Below the pieces are notes generated by a model that worked only from the letters and a program-made list of their open reading frames with translations, was not told the DNA's origin and made no database searches. Below are positions 45,582 through 54,822 of a DNA stretch of 64,000 bases, in pieces; position 1 is the first letter of the stretch, and the number at the start of each line of letters is the position of its first letter. This DNA comes from Cypionkella sp. (GTDB lineage: Bacteria; Pseudomonadota; Alphaproteobacteria; Rhodobacterales; Rhodobacteraceae), in the NCBI RefSeq assembly GCF_030652235.1, contig NZ_JAUSBA010000016.1, positions 41,389 through 105,388 on the forward strand. Direction: 5' to 3'. A program made the position numbers and the translations under genes.

Positions 45582-45691
45582 TTCACCCCCTGCCAACGCC
45601 GATCCGATTTGAAATCTTCTCCCCCGAGCACAGGTTAACAAAGTGTAGATCTCTGCACTCTAACGGCTTGATTTCCCTAAGATACCGCCTC

Positions 45692-45707
45692 TGTCCACGC
45701 GTGAACA
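45692..45707. repeat. 16-base palindrome, copy 2 of 3
   Basis: TGTCCACGCGTGAACA, one mismatch from the perfect palindrome at 7628-7643, ending exactly where the SIS gene stop codon begins. Confidence 0.65.
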
Positions 45708-46271
45708 TCACTCCATATTAGTATGCCGCGCCCGCATCGCTTCCGCAGGCTCGCCCTTCATGTCCCGCAGCCGCAGAACCATAATTTCAAACACCAAAAA
45801 CATCGCTCCCTCAAACAGCGACCCCATCGGCAGCACCGATTTCCCGCGCACATCCCGCGCCCCCAGATCACTGGCCATCGTCTGCGCCGGAATAACCAAA
45901 ACCTGATCCGCCAGCGCCAGCGAGGCCCCCGAACCCTCCGCCGTCACCATCAAAACCCCCGCCCCCGCAGCCCGTGCCACCCCCGCCAAAGCCGTGACGG
46001 TCGATAACTCCCCCGGCCCACAGGCCACGAAAAACAAATCCCCCACCCCCAGCGGGGGTGCTGCCAGATCGCCCTGCATCGAAACCGCAACCCCAAGATG
46101 ATAAAGCCGCATCGCAAATGCGCGCATCATCAACCCCTCACGCCCGCAGCCATACAGCATCACCCGGCGCGCGCCCAAAATCCGCGCGCAAGCCGCCTCC
46201 ACCGCCACCGCATCGATAAGGTCAGCCACCGCGCCCAGCTCCGCCAGCGCCCCTCGCATCCGATCCTTCAC
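45708..46271 (-). CDS. SIS domain sugar isomerase (6-phospho-3-hexuloisomerase-like)
   Basis: A 187-residue single SIS domain of the HxlB (phosphohexuloisomerase) size and layout: GCGREGLMMRAFAMRLYHLG (about 52-71), GDLFFVACGPGELSTV where the family has SGSGET, and ASDLGARDVRGKSVLPMGSLFEGAMFLVFEIMV. The start is GTG 46271, overlapping the kinase stop. It would isomerise the sugar phosphate made by the FGGY kinase; that is inference. Confidence 0.8.
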   Translation of the reverse strand: MKDRMRGALAELGAVADLIDAVAVEAACARILGARRVMLYGCGREGLMMRAFAMRLYHLGVAVSMQGDLAAPPLGVGDLFFVACGPGELSTVTALAGVARAAGAGVLMVTAEGSGASLALADQVLVIPAQTMASDLGARDVRGKSVLPMGSLFEGAMFLVFEIMVLRLRDMKGEPAEAMRARHTNME

Positions 46272-47761
46272 ACCCCGCCCCCCAATTCCTGCGCAATATC
46301 GCGGCTTTGCTGATAAAGCCGCTTCCACAGCGGATATTGTCGCGCGTAGACCGCTTCGGCCACAGGCTGCACCACCCGCGCCACCGGATTCCATTCGCTG
46401 ATCTGCTCCGGCAACACCCGCCCCACTGCCACCGCCGCCAGAAACGCATCGCCATAACTCGCGCCGATGGTTTTCTCTGCCACGATCTGCGGCACGCCAC
46501 CGATATCCGAGGTGGCCTGCATCCAGACCGCGTTCTGCGTCCCCCCGCCCACCGCCAACACCCGCACAGGCTGCGCCCCGAGTTCGCGGCACACCTCCAT
46601 CACATGCGCCGTGCCCGAGGCGATGCCCTCCAGAACCGCGCGAAACAGGTCGCCCCGGCTGTGCGTCAGGTTCAGCCCAAAGAACGCCCCCACCGCCTGC
46701 GGATCATGGATCGGCGTGCGTTCCCCCGAGAAATACGGCAGGCACAGCAGGGCCCTCGCCCCCTTCGGGCTATCAGCCGCCTCGCGTGCCAAAACCCCAA
46801 ACGCGCCTTCACCCAATTCGCGCGCAAACTGGTCACGGAACCAATGTGTCAGCGTCCCCGACGTCGCCAGCCCCGCCATCGAGGCATGTTGGCCGGGATA
46901 AAGCCAAGGCGCATACCACATCCGGGGGTCGCGTACCGGAAGCGCTGTAAGTTGGATGATGAAGATGGTCGAGCCATACATCATCATCATCTCGCCGGGG
47001 TCTTTCACCCCCACCGAAACCGCCTCTGCCGCCGCATCAATCGTGCCAACCGTCACCGGAGTGCCCACCGCCAGCCCCGTTTCCGCCGCCGCTTGCGCTG
47101 TCACATGGCCCGCAATTTCCGTGCTCCAGGCAAGGCGCGGCAGGCGGTTCAACGGGATGATCTCGGGGGCCAGTTCATCCGTCCAAGCCAAGCGGTTCAC
47201 ATCATACAGGGGCGAGAAATTCGCCGCCGTGTAGTGGTCGATCACATAGTCCCCGGTCAGCTTCCACGTCAGATACGGTGTGGCCGACAACACCATAGCC
47301 GTCTGCGCGTAAATCTCGGGGCGCTGCTGCCGCAGCCACAGAATCTTTGGCCCCACCGATTGCGAAGTCAGCGCATTGCCGCAGCGCGCCATGATCAGAT
47401 CAGCACCAATCCGGTCGGTCAGCTCGGTGATCTGTGCCGCCGCCCGCGTGTCCACGCCATAGAGCACGCCATTCATCAGCGGTTTGCCCGCCGCATTCAC
47501 GGGCAGCATACAGGGGCCAATGGCCGAACAGGCAACCGCTGCGATCTCCTCAGAGTTTACTTGAGCATCACGCAGCAATACTCTGGTAACAAAGACAAAA
47601 TCACCCCACCAATCTTCTTCGGCGCGATGCTCGGCCCAGCCCGATTGCGGCACCAGCATTTTATGCGACCGCGTGGCTTGTGCGATGATGGCACCCGAGG
47701 CATCCACCAGCACGCCTTTGGTCTCGAACGTGCCAATGTCAACGCCAAGGGTGTAGCTCAT
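46268..47761 (-). CDS. FGGY family carbohydrate kinase
   Basis: A 497-residue FGGY kinase: N-terminal phosphate loop LGVDIGTFETKGVLVD (5-20), catalytic region GVDTRA, and VGGGTQNAVWMQATSDIGG in the C-terminal domain. It resembles xylulokinases and related pentulose or hexulose kinases. It overlaps both the M42 gene upstream and the SIS gene downstream, so it belongs to a four-gene operon. Confidence 0.88.
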   Translation of the reverse strand: MSYTLGVDIGTFETKGVLVDASGAIIAQATRSHKMLVPQSGWAEHRAEEDWWGDFVFVTRVLLRDAQVNSEEIAAVACSAIGPCMLPVNAAGKPLMNGVLYGVDTRAAAQITELTDRIGADLIMARCGNALTSQSVGPKILWLRQQRPEIYAQTAMVLSATPYLTWKLTGDYVIDHYTAANFSPLYDVNRLAWTDELAPEIIPLNRLPRLAWSTEIAGHVTAQAAAETGLAVGTPVTVGTIDAAAEAVSVGVKDPGEMMMMYGSTIFIIQLTALPVRDPRMWYAPWLYPGQHASMAGLATSGTLTHWFRDQFARELGEGAFGVLAREAADSPKGARALLCLPYFSGERTPIHDPQAVGAFFGLNLTHSRGDLFRAVLEGIASGTAHVMEVCRELGAQPVRVLAVGGGTQNAVWMQATSDIGGVPQIVAEKTIGASYGDAFLAAVAVGRVLPEQISEWNPVARVVQPVAEAVYARQYPLWKRLYQQSRDIAQELGGGV

Positions 47762-48843
47762 CGCGGCCTCCGGCTTAGATCAAAGCCGGGGCCAATCTGC
47801 GACAAAGCTTGTTCCAATAAATCGACCATCCCCGAAAGATCAGCCATATCCAGCACTTCCAAGGCAGAGTGACTGTAGCGCATCGGGAAACCCACGTCCA
47901 AACACGCAACCCCCTCGGCCCCCATGAACTGGATGTAAGACAGATCGGTCAGCGCCCCGGTATGGGCGGAACGTTGCAGCGGCAGCCCCCGCGCCACTGC
48001 GGCAGTCTCGAACAGCTTAACCAGGGCGGGATGCGGAATAACCCCGTTCAACGTGCCGCGCCCGTGGAACGAATACAACGAAATCCCCGGCCCGCCGCCC
48101 AATGTCACATCGCCGCGCTGGGTCATATCCGGCGTGTCGCAGGCCAGCAGCAGGTCAATCTGCAAAGCAATATCGGGTGCGCAAGCGGTCGCCGCAGGGA
48201 GGATGCCGCGCAGGTTATATTCCTCTTGCACCGACCAGACCAGATGCACCGTCGGGCCAGATCTCCGCCCCACCAGCCGCCGCCCGAGATCAATCAGCGC
48301 CGCGCAGCCCGCCCGATCATCCACCGAAGTGCCCGCCAACCGATCGCCCGCCAGATTTATCACGCGGGGAAGATAGACCACCGGGCAGCCAATTTTTACC
48401 CCCGCCGCTTCGGCCTCGGCGCGGTTGGCAAACCCCGCATCGACATAAAGCTCGGCATAAGGCACCACCCGATATTTCTCCTCCGGCGTGGTGGCGTGGT
48501 GGCTTTTGTTGGCGATCAGTCCCGGCAGATCACCCTGTTCGGTGCAGATCAGCACCGCCTGCGCCGCCAAGGCCCGTTCTGGCACCCCGCCCAGCCGTTC
48601 CAGCCGGATCAGGCCAGAATCTTCCACCTTGCGAATGATAAAGCCCAACTGGTCCATATGGGTGAACACCATCACCGAAGGCGCCGCAGGGTCACCCGGC
48701 AAGGTCGCAATCAGATTGCCCAGACGGTCGCTGCGATGCGCAAGGCCCAAGCCGTCAAGATGCCGCGCGATGCAGCCCGCCACCCGCTCCTCATACCCCG
48801 ACAGGCCGGGGATCAGCATCAATTCGGTCAAAAGCGCGCGCAT
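47758..48843 (-). CDS. M42 family metallohydrolase, SgcX/FrvX-like
   Basis: A 361-residue M42 protein with metal-site segments THMDQLGF (H62, D64), TSVDDRAGCAALIDL and SVQEEYNLRG, and a C-terminal MRYSHSALEV. M42 members are aminopeptidases, but in E. coli sgcX and frvX sit in sugar operons with unknown activity; the same link to a BtpA protein is seen here. GGGGAG lies 4 bases ahead of ATG 48843; the adjacent ATG 48846 is the alternative. It may deblock or hydrolyse a glycosidic or amide sugar conjugate, by inference. Confidence 0.83.
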   Translation of the reverse strand: MRALLTELMLIPGLSGYEERVAGCIARHLDGLGLAHRSDRLGNLIATLPGDPAAPSVMVFTHMDQLGFIIRKVEDSGLIRLERLGGVPERALAAQAVLICTEQGDLPGLIANKSHHATTPEEKYRVVPYAELYVDAGFANRAEAEAAGVKIGCPVVYLPRVINLAGDRLAGTSVDDRAGCAALIDLGRRLVGRRSGPTVHLVWSVQEEYNLRGILPAATACAPDIALQIDLLLACDTPDMTQRGDVTLGGGPGISLYSFHGRGTLNGVIPHPALVKLFETAAVARGLPLQRSAHTGALTDLSYIQFMGAEGVACLDVGFPMRYSHSALEVLDMADLSGMVDLLEQALSQIGPGFDLSRRPR

Positions 48844-49652
48844 CATACTCCCCGCACCGCGCGCACGCGGTCCATGAAATCGCGCGCACGGCCTGCGTCC
48901 ACCGCTGCCCAAGTATCGCCGCCGTGCTTCAACGCCGAGCCGACAATGCAGCCATCCGCCACCCGCAGCACTTCTGCCACCGTGTCATGCTTCACCCCGG
49001 TATTCGCCAGCACGGGCGTATGGGGCAGCACCCGCTTCACCGCCTCCAGATCGACCATCTTAGCCGCCTCACCCGTGATCGCCCCTGACACCAACACCGC
49101 ATCGGGGATCGAGGAAAACACCGCAGAACGCGCCCGATCCGGCAAAGACCGTGGGTCCAAAGATCCGGCGAACTCTGCCGAAACGTTATACAATTTCGCC
49201 ACACCGCCCGCGCCAATCCGCTGACCATAGCGCAAAGCCGCCCCCGCGTCGGGTGCCCAGACCCCCATATCGCTGGCATAGGTTCCGGTGAAAATCTCGC
49301 GCACAAACGCCGCCCCGGTCGCGGCTGCCAAAGCCATCGTCGCCATCGGGTCCCACAGCACATTGACGCCAAACGGCACAGCAATCTGCCCCCGCAACCG
49401 CCCAATCACATAACCCATCGTCACGGTGCTGGCGGGGTCCACCTTCAACTCATAGGGTCGGTCATTCTCATTGCCAAACATCACCGCATCAAAGCCCGCC
49501 GCCTGCAGCGCCGCCAAATCCGCCAAGGCCCCCGCAATAATCCCCTCTACCCCGGCCAGCGGATCATGCAACGGCGTCCCCGGCATCGCCCCCAGATGCA
49601 CCATCGCAATCACCGGCTTCTTCGCCCCAAACACCTGCGCAAAGCGTGTCAT
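48843..49652 (-). CDS. BtpA/SgcQ family TIM-barrel protein
   Basis: A 269-residue BtpA-family protein (VIAMVHLGAMPGTPLHDP near 15, FGNENDRPYELKVDP, GVKHDTVAEVLRVADGCIVGSALK). The family includes cyanobacterial BtpA and E. coli SgcQ; its reaction is unknown, though the (beta/alpha)8 fold suggests a sugar-phosphate or nucleotide enzyme. GGGAGGG precedes ATG 49652. It is first in the operon with the M42, FGGY and SIS genes. Confidence 0.85.
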   Translation of the reverse strand: MTRFAQVFGAKKPVIAMVHLGAMPGTPLHDPLAGVEGIIAGALADLAALQAAGFDAVMFGNENDRPYELKVDPASTVTMGYVIGRLRGQIAVPFGVNVLWDPMATMALAAATGAAFVREIFTGTYASDMGVWAPDAGAALRYGQRIGAGGVAKLYNVSAEFAGSLDPRSLPDRARSAVFSSIPDAVLVSGAITGEAAKMVDLEAVKRVLPHTPVLANTGVKHDTVAEVLRVADGCIVGSALKHGGDTWAAVDAGRARDFMDRVRAVRGV

Positions 49653-49713
49653 AAAAACCCTCCCGTTTTGCAAAGGCTAGCGCGAAAGCCATTGGCCGAA
49701 AAGGCAAAACATA

Positions 49714-49725
49714 CTAGCATGTCAG
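49714..49725. promoter_or_regulatory. GntR operator, btpA/aldo-keto reductase divergent promoter
   Basis: CTAGCATGTCAG, two substitutions from CTAACATGTTAG, in the 92-base region between the divergent BtpA-type and aldo/keto reductase genes. Confidence 0.55.
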
Positions 49726-49744
49726 TTAAAATCAGGGGGCGAAG

Positions 49745-50767
49745 ATGCGGATCAGACACTGGGATCGTTTGGGCAATGGCGGCTTGGATTTCACCGAACT
49801 GGGCTTTGGGGCAGCACCCATCGGCAACCTCTATCGCGCAATTTCCGAGGCAGACGCCCAAGCCATCCTGACCCGCGCTTGGAAGGCAGGCGTGCGCTAT
49901 TTCGACACCGCCCCCCTCTATGGGCTGGGCCTGTCGGAAACCCGGCTGAACCATTTCCTGCGCGGCAAACCCCGCGACACCTACATTGTCTCTACCAAAA
50001 TCGGCCGCCATCTGCGCGCCTGCCCGCCCGATCAGCGCGACGGCATCGGAAAATGGTTCGAGGTGCCCGCCCGGAATGAAGTCTATGACTACAGCTATGA
50101 CGGCGTGATGCGTTCGCTGGCATCGTCGCTCGAACGCACCGGTCTTGACCGCATCGACATCCTTTACGCCCATGATCTGGATGTCGCCAACCACCGCTCG
50201 CAAGCGGGGCTGGATGCCAAACTGTCCGAGTTCATGTCCGGCGGCTACCGCGCCCTGCTAGAGCTGCGCGACCAAGGCGTGATCAAAGCCTTCGGTGCCG
50301 GGGTGAACGAATGGCAACCCTGCCAATGGCTGCTGGAGCGCGGCGATTTCGATCTGTTCCTGCTCGCAGGCCGCTACACCCTGCTGGAACAAGCGCCGCT
50401 GACCAGCTTCCTGCCGCTGGCCCAAAAGCGCGGGGTCGGCATCGTCATCGGCGGCCCCTACAACTCCGGCATCCTCGCCACCGGGCCAAAACCCGGCGCA
50501 TTCTACAATTACGACCCCGCGCCAGAACACATCCTCGCCCGCGTCACCGCCCTGCAAACCGCCTGCGCAGCCCATGGCGTCCGCCTTGTCGATGCCGCCT
50601 TCCAGTTCCCTTTGCGCCATCCGGCTGTGGTCTCGATGATCCCCGGCGGTCAGGGCGTGGCCGAAATGGACAGCAACGTGATAGCGGCACAGACCGAGAT
50701 TGCGCCCAGTCTCTGGGCCGATCTGAAGGCCCAAGGCCTGCTGCATTCCGACGCGCCAACTGACTAA
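49745..50767 (+). CDS. Aldo/keto reductase, aldose (fucose-type) 1-dehydrogenase-like
   Basis: A 340-residue aldo/keto reductase with the catalytic tetrad visible as D54, Y59, K85 and H143. The opening LGFGAAPIGNLYRAISEADA and the AVVSMIPGGQGVAEM region recall D-threo-aldose (L-fucose) 1-dehydrogenases, which oxidise the sugar to its lactone. With the UxaA dehydratase downstream it suggests an oxidative sugar acid route. The substrate is inferred only. Confidence 0.85.
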   Translation: MRIRHWDRLGNGGLDFTELGFGAAPIGNLYRAISEADAQAILTRAWKAGVRYFDTAPLYGLGLSETRLNHFLRGKPRDTYIVSTKIGRHLRACPPDQRDGIGKWFEVPARNEVYDYSYDGVMRSLASSLERTGLDRIDILYAHDLDVANHRSQAGLDAKLSEFMSGGYRALLELRDQGVIKAFGAGVNEWQPCQWLLERGDFDLFLLAGRYTLLEQAPLTSFLPLAQKRGVGIVIGGPYNSGILATGPKPGAFYNYDPAPEHILARVTALQTACAAHGVRLVDAAFQFPLRHPAVVSMIPGGQGVAEMDSNVIAAQTEIAPSLWADLKAQGLLHSDAPTD

Positions 50768-50785
50768 ACTTTGATTAAAATTTGC

Positions 50786-50866
50786 CTTCATCTTGGCGAA
50801 AATACTCCACGGGGGAAGCTGCATTGCTGCTTCAGCAATGCGGCGCGGGGGTGTGAAAACCCCGTG
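50786..50866 (+). repeat. Dispersed intergenic repeat, copy f, with two stem-loops
   Basis: TTCATCTTGGCGAAAATAC (50787-50805) with CTCCACGGGG, then a 9-base stem GCATTGCTG/CAGCAATGC (50821-50841) and GCGGGG...CCCCGT (50845-50864). It lies between the convergent aldo/keto reductase and GntR genes and may end both transcripts. Confidence 0.6.
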
Positions 50867-50890
50867 TTTCGCTCTCAGCAGACCGCCCTC

Positions 50891-51622
50891 TCAAGGATTA
50901 AACAACTCCGGGTGGCTGCGCTCCAACGGCTCCAAATACGTCACCAATTTGCGCAAATGCAGCCGCATCGCCGCCCGAGCAGCCGCTGGATCACGCGCCT
51001 CCAGCGCCGTCACAATCGCGCGATGTTCCTCCAATGTCGCCTGCACCCGGCCATCGACCGGCAGCACCAATCGCCGCGCCCGCTCGACATGCACCCAAGC
51101 GGTTTCCGCCACCGCCGACAGCTTGCGATAGCCGGTAAAGCTGCGGATCAACTCGTGCATCTCGCCGTCCAACTGATAAAATCCCGGAAAATCGCCATCG
51201 GCCAGCAGCGCCGCCTGCACCGTGATGTTGCGCCGCAACGTCACCAACTGCTCATCGCTGATATTGCCCGCGACCATCTCTATCGCCTGCAACTCGATCG
51301 CCTCGCGCAGAAACGCGCCTTCGCGAATTTCGGCCATCGAGAACCGCGCCACATAGGTGCCGGCTTGTGGCACCACATCGACCAGCCCTTCAACCGCCAG
51401 CCGCGCCACCGCATCCGACACCGGGCTGCGTGAGACGCCCAATTCGGCACAAATCTCGGGCTTGCGCAGGATTTCACCGGGGCGGTAACTCAGCGATAAA
51501 ATCGCCTGCCGCAAGGTCTGATAGACCCTCGCGCCCAGCGATCCCGAGAACGCTTCAAGCGGTTGCAAGCGGTGATTTTCCGCGATCGGGTCTTGTGAGA
51601 GGGTATCATCGGACTGTAACAT
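50891..51622 (-). CDS. GntR family (FCD type) regulator of the sugar island
   Basis: A 243-residue GntR protein: winged helix (about 30-95, KPEICAELGVSRSPVSDAVARLAVEGLVDVVPQAGTYVARF) and an FCD effector domain (about 100-225). Its ATG 51622 lies only one base from the operator CTAACATGTTAG, leaving no room for a usual ribosome site, so the mRNA may be leaderless or a later start is used. The same operator in the other two divergent promoters makes it the likely regulator of all 14 sugar genes. Confidence 0.9.
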   Translation of the reverse strand: MLQSDDTLSQDPIAENHRLQPLEAFSGSLGARVYQTLRQAILSLSYRPGEILRKPEICAELGVSRSPVSDAVARLAVEGLVDVVPQAGTYVARFSMAEIREGAFLREAIELQAIEMVAGNISDEQLVTLRRNITVQAALLADGDFPGFYQLDGEMHELIRSFTGYRKLSAVAETAWVHVERARRLVLPVDGRVQATLEEHRAIVTALEARDPAAARAAMRLHLRKLVTYLEPLERSHPELFNP

Positions 51623-51623
51623 G

Positions 51624-51635
51624 CTAACATGTTAG
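51624..51635. promoter_or_regulatory. GntR operator, gntR/uxaA-type divergent promoter
   Basis: Perfect palindrome CTAACATGTTAG abutting the GntR start codon and 40 bases ahead of the dehydratase start; GTAACATG just left of it gives a partial tandem copy. Confidence 0.7.
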
Positions 51636-51674
51636 CCGAGCCAGGCCTCGGGATCAAGCAAAGGTGACAGCGAA

Positions 51675-53198
51675 ATGTTACAAAGCAATCAAAGTGTGAT
51701 ACGGTTGAATCCAGCCGATAATCTGGTGATCGCCTTGGTCGATCTGCCTGCGGGCGCACAACCGGGCGGTCTGGACACCCCGACCACCCAACCGATTCCC
51801 CGTGGTCATAAAATAGCCACCCGGCCGATTGCGGCGGGCGAACAGGTGATCCGCTACGGCCAGATCATCGGTCAAGCTTTGGTTGATATTGCCCCCGGCG
51901 CGCATATCCATGGCCACAATCTTGGCATGGGTCCACATACCGACGATTACGCCATCGGCAGCGAAAGCCATGCTTTGCCCAGTCTGCCGCCGCGTGAATT
52001 CATGGGCTACCACCGCGCCGACGGCCAAGTCGGCACCCGCAATTACATCGGCATTCTCACCTCGGTGAACTGCTCGGGCTCGGTCGCCCGCTTCATCGCC
52101 GAGGCGGCCGAGAAAGACCCCGTCCTGTCGGCGATGCCGAATATCGACGGCTTTGTGCCGATCGTGCACAACACCGGCTGCGGCATGTCGGGGGTGAATG
52201 AGGGGTACGACACCCTGATGCGCACCCTGAAAGGCTATGCGCGAAACGCCAATTTTGGCGGCATCCTGCTGGTGGGTCTGGGTTGCGAAGTCATGCAAGT
52301 GCCGGACCTGGTCGGCCAAGGCCGTTTGCGCCCGGATGGCAATTTCCGCTACATGACCATCCAGCAAACCGGCGGCACCCGCGCCACCATCGCGGCAGGG
52401 CTAAAGGTTCTGCGCGAAATGGCTGAGGTCGCGAGCCACACCGCCCGCGCGCCCGCCCCTGTCTCCAAGCTGATAATCGGTCTGCAATGCGGCGGATCGG
52501 ACGGCTATTCGGGCATCACCGCCAATCCGGCACTGGGGCACATGTCCGACTTGCTGGTGCAGATGGGCGGCACCACGATTCTGTCGGAAACCCCTGAAAT
52601 CTACGGCGCCGAACACCTGCTGACCCGCCGCGCGGTGTCGCGCGAGGTCGGCGAAAAACTGCTGGAGCGCATCCAATGGTGGGAAGACTACACCGCCCGC
52701 AACGGCGGCGAGATGGACAACAACCCCTCCCCCGGCAACAAGAAGGGTGGCCTGACCACCATCCTTGAAAAGTCACTGGGCGCTGTGGCGAAGGGCGGCA
52801 CCGCGCCGTTGGTTGGTGTGTATAAATTCGCAGAGCCCATCACCACCCCCGGCTTCACCTACATGGACAGCCCCGGCTACGATCCCTGTTCCGTCACAGG
52901 CCAGATCGCTTCGGGGGCGACGATGATCATCTTCACCACCGGGCGTGGATCGGTGTCCGGCTACAAACCCAGCCCCTGTATTAAGCTTGCGACCAACAGT
53001 GAAATGTATGCCCGGATGTCGGAAGACATGGACATCAACTGCGGTGATATCCTCACAAACGGGGTGAGCATCGCCGCGAAAGGTGCTGAAATCCTTGAGA
53101 AAGTCATCGCCGTGGCTTCCGGTGCGCGCACCTTCTCCGAAGACCTCGGCTTTGGCGGCGCCGAGTTCGTGCCGTGGCAAATCGGGGCGGTGATGTAA
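51675..53198 (+). CDS. UxaA family sugar-acid dehydratase
   Basis: A 507-residue UxaA-type protein: an N-terminal SAF domain (about 1-95, GHKIATRPIAAGEQVIRYGQIIG, HNLGMG) and the large altronate/galactarate dehydratase domain (GYHRADGQVGTRNYIGILTSVNCSGSV, NTGCGMSG, GCEVMQ, CGGSDGYSGITANPALG). The family dehydrates D-altronate or galactarate to 2-keto-3-deoxy acids with iron. Here it probably dehydrates the acid from the aldo/keto reductase lactone. AAGGTG lies 8 bases ahead of ATG 51675. Confidence 0.87.
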   Translation: MLQSNQSVIRLNPADNLVIALVDLPAGAQPGGLDTPTTQPIPRGHKIATRPIAAGEQVIRYGQIIGQALVDIAPGAHIHGHNLGMGPHTDDYAIGSESHALPSLPPREFMGYHRADGQVGTRNYIGILTSVNCSGSVARFIAEAAEKDPVLSAMPNIDGFVPIVHNTGCGMSGVNEGYDTLMRTLKGYARNANFGGILLVGLGCEVMQVPDLVGQGRLRPDGNFRYMTIQQTGGTRATIAAGLKVLREMAEVASHTARAPAPVSKLIIGLQCGGSDGYSGITANPALGHMSDLLVQMGGTTILSETPEIYGAEHLLTRRAVSREVGEKLLERIQWWEDYTARNGGEMDNNPSPGNKKGGLTTILEKSLGAVAKGGTAPLVGVYKFAEPITTPGFTYMDSPGYDPCSVTGQIASGATMIIFTTGRGSVSGYKPSPCIKLATNSEMYARMSEDMDINCGDILTNGVSIAAKGAEILEKVIAVASGARTFSEDLGFGGAEFVPWQIGAVM

Positions 53199-53233
53199 GC
53201 GTCCAAACCCTGCTTAGGCCGCAAATGCCGGAA

Positions 53234-53310
53234 GCCTCCGGCGGGAGTATTTCAAAAAGAGCAAAACCCTTCGGGGCTTTCACATTGGCTCAAATATCCC
53301 CGCCGGAGGC
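53234..53310. repeat. Dispersed intergenic repeat, copy g (complete inverted pair)
   Basis: GCCTCCGGCGGGAGTATTTC (53234-53253) facing CAAATATCCCCGCCGGAGGC (53291-53310), with a GAGC/GGCT inner part and the small hairpin CCCTTCGGGG in the loop. This is the best full pair in the window; it lies between convergent genes. Confidence 0.75.
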
Positions 53311-53320
53311 ATCCGCCCCC

Positions 53321-54694
53321 TTAGCCGACTGCCCCGATCAAAGCCGAAATCTCTGCCACGGCCTTTTCCACCAAATCCACCCGCCCGCGCGATTCCACAT
53401 TCAACCGCAGCAACGGCTCGGTGTTTGATGCGCGCAAATTGAACCGCCACGCGCCAAACTCCAGTGACAGCCCGTCCAGATCATCGCGCGCCAGCGCTTT
53501 CGGTGCATAATCCGCTTCAATCCGCGCCACCGTAGCCTTGGCATCCTTCACCCGAAAGTTGATCTCACCCGAAGACGGAAATGCCGCCCGCCGCGCCGCC
53601 AGCAGATCGGCCAGCGAAAGCCCCGAGCGCCCCATCAACTCCGCCACCAACAGCCACGGGATCATGCCGGAATCGCAGGCCATGAAATCGCGGAAATAAT
53701 GATGCGCCGACATCTCGCCGCCATAGATCGCGCCGGTGTCGCGCAACGCCTGCTTCAAAAACGCATGGCCCGTCTGCGCCGCAACCGTTCGTCCCCCCGC
53801 GCGGCCCACCACATCCTGCGTGTTCCAGATCACCCGCGGATCGTGGACAATCGTAGCCCCCGGCTCTTTCGCCAAAAACACTTCCGCCAACAACCCCACC
53901 AAATATTCCCCGGCCACAAAACCACCGCTCGCATCGAACAAGAAGCAGCGGTCGAAATCACCATCCCAAGCCACGCCCATATCCGCGCCTGCCGCAACCA
54001 CCGCCGCAGCCGTCACCGGCTGGTTTTCCGGCAGCAGTGGATTCGGGATGCCGTTCGGAAAACTGCCGTCCGGCTGATGGTGCATCCGCACAAACTCCAG
54101 CGGAGCCCCCGCCAAAGCCAAAGCCTTGGCAATCGCATCAAACGTCGGCCCCGCCGCGCCATTGCCCGCGTTCACCACGATCTTCAAAGGCCGCAGCGCG
54201 CCCAGATCGACAAGCGACAACACCCGTGCGACAAACTCCGCCCGCACCGCAGAGGCATCCACCACCGAGCCCCCCGGCAACGCCTCAGCAAATGCACCGC
54301 TCTCCGCCAAAGCCTTGATCCGCGCCAGCCCCGTGCCCGCGTCCAACGGAGCCGACCCCCGCCGCACCAGCTTCATGCCGTTGTAATCCATCGGATTGTG
54401 CGAGGCCGTCACCTCAATGCCACCATCCGCGTCCAGCGCCGTGGTGGCAAAATACATCTCCTCGGTGCCGCAAAGGCCAAGGTCCATCACCTCAACCCCC
54501 GCCGCGACCAGCCCTTCGGCCACTGCCGTCGCCAGCTCCGCCGACGAGGCCCGACAATCCTGCCCCAGCACCACGCGCTTTGCGCCCAGCCCCTCAGCAA
54601 ACGCCCGTCCGATGCGCCGCGCAATATCGCCGGTCAACTCCTCCCCCAATTTGCCGCGAATGTCATAGGCCTTGAAGCAGGTATACGCTGTCAT
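53321..54694 (-). CDS. Phosphomannomutase/phosphoglucomutase
   Basis: A 457-residue alpha-D-phosphohexomutase. The phosphoserine loop TASHNP has Ser98, the metal loop is DGDFDR near 240, the sugar-binding loop [10 protein letters not shown], and the phosphate-binding loop [10 protein letters not shown] lies near the end. It interconverts mannose or glucose 1- and 6-phosphates for polysaccharide and lipopolysaccharide precursors. ATG 54694 ([20 protein letters not shown]) gives the usual N terminus. It is divergent from hisB. Confidence 0.92.
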   Translation of the reverse strand: MTAYTCFKAYDIRGKLGEELTGDIARRIGRAFAEGLGAKRVVLGQDCRASSAELATAVAEGLVAAGVEVMDLGLCGTEEMYFATTALDADGGIEVTASHNPMDYNGMKLVRRGSAPLDAGTGLARIKALAESGAFAEALPGGSVVDASAVRAEFVARVLSLVDLGALRPLKIVVNAGNGAAGPTFDAIAKALALAGAPLEFVRMHHQPDGSFPNGIPNPLLPENQPVTAAAVVAAGADMGVAWDGDFDRCFLFDASGGFVAGEYLVGLLAEVFLAKEPGATIVHDPRVIWNTQDVVGRAGGRTVAAQTGHAFLKQALRDTGAIYGGEMSAHHYFRDFMACDSGMIPWLLVAELMGRSGLSLADLLAARRAAFPSSGEINFRVKDAKATVARIEADYAPKALARDDLDGLSLEFGAWRFNLRASNTEPLLRLNVESRGRVDLVEKAVAEISALIGAVG

Positions 54695-54822
54695 ATCACA
54701 CCAAATTGCCGCCAAATATCCGCGCCACAATAGGCACCTTGTGGCAAAGGTCCAGCAGCCAAAGCCTTTCCAAACCGCCCCCCCCGCCCTATAAGGCCGC
54801 AACCCTGACACCGGAGCCCGCG

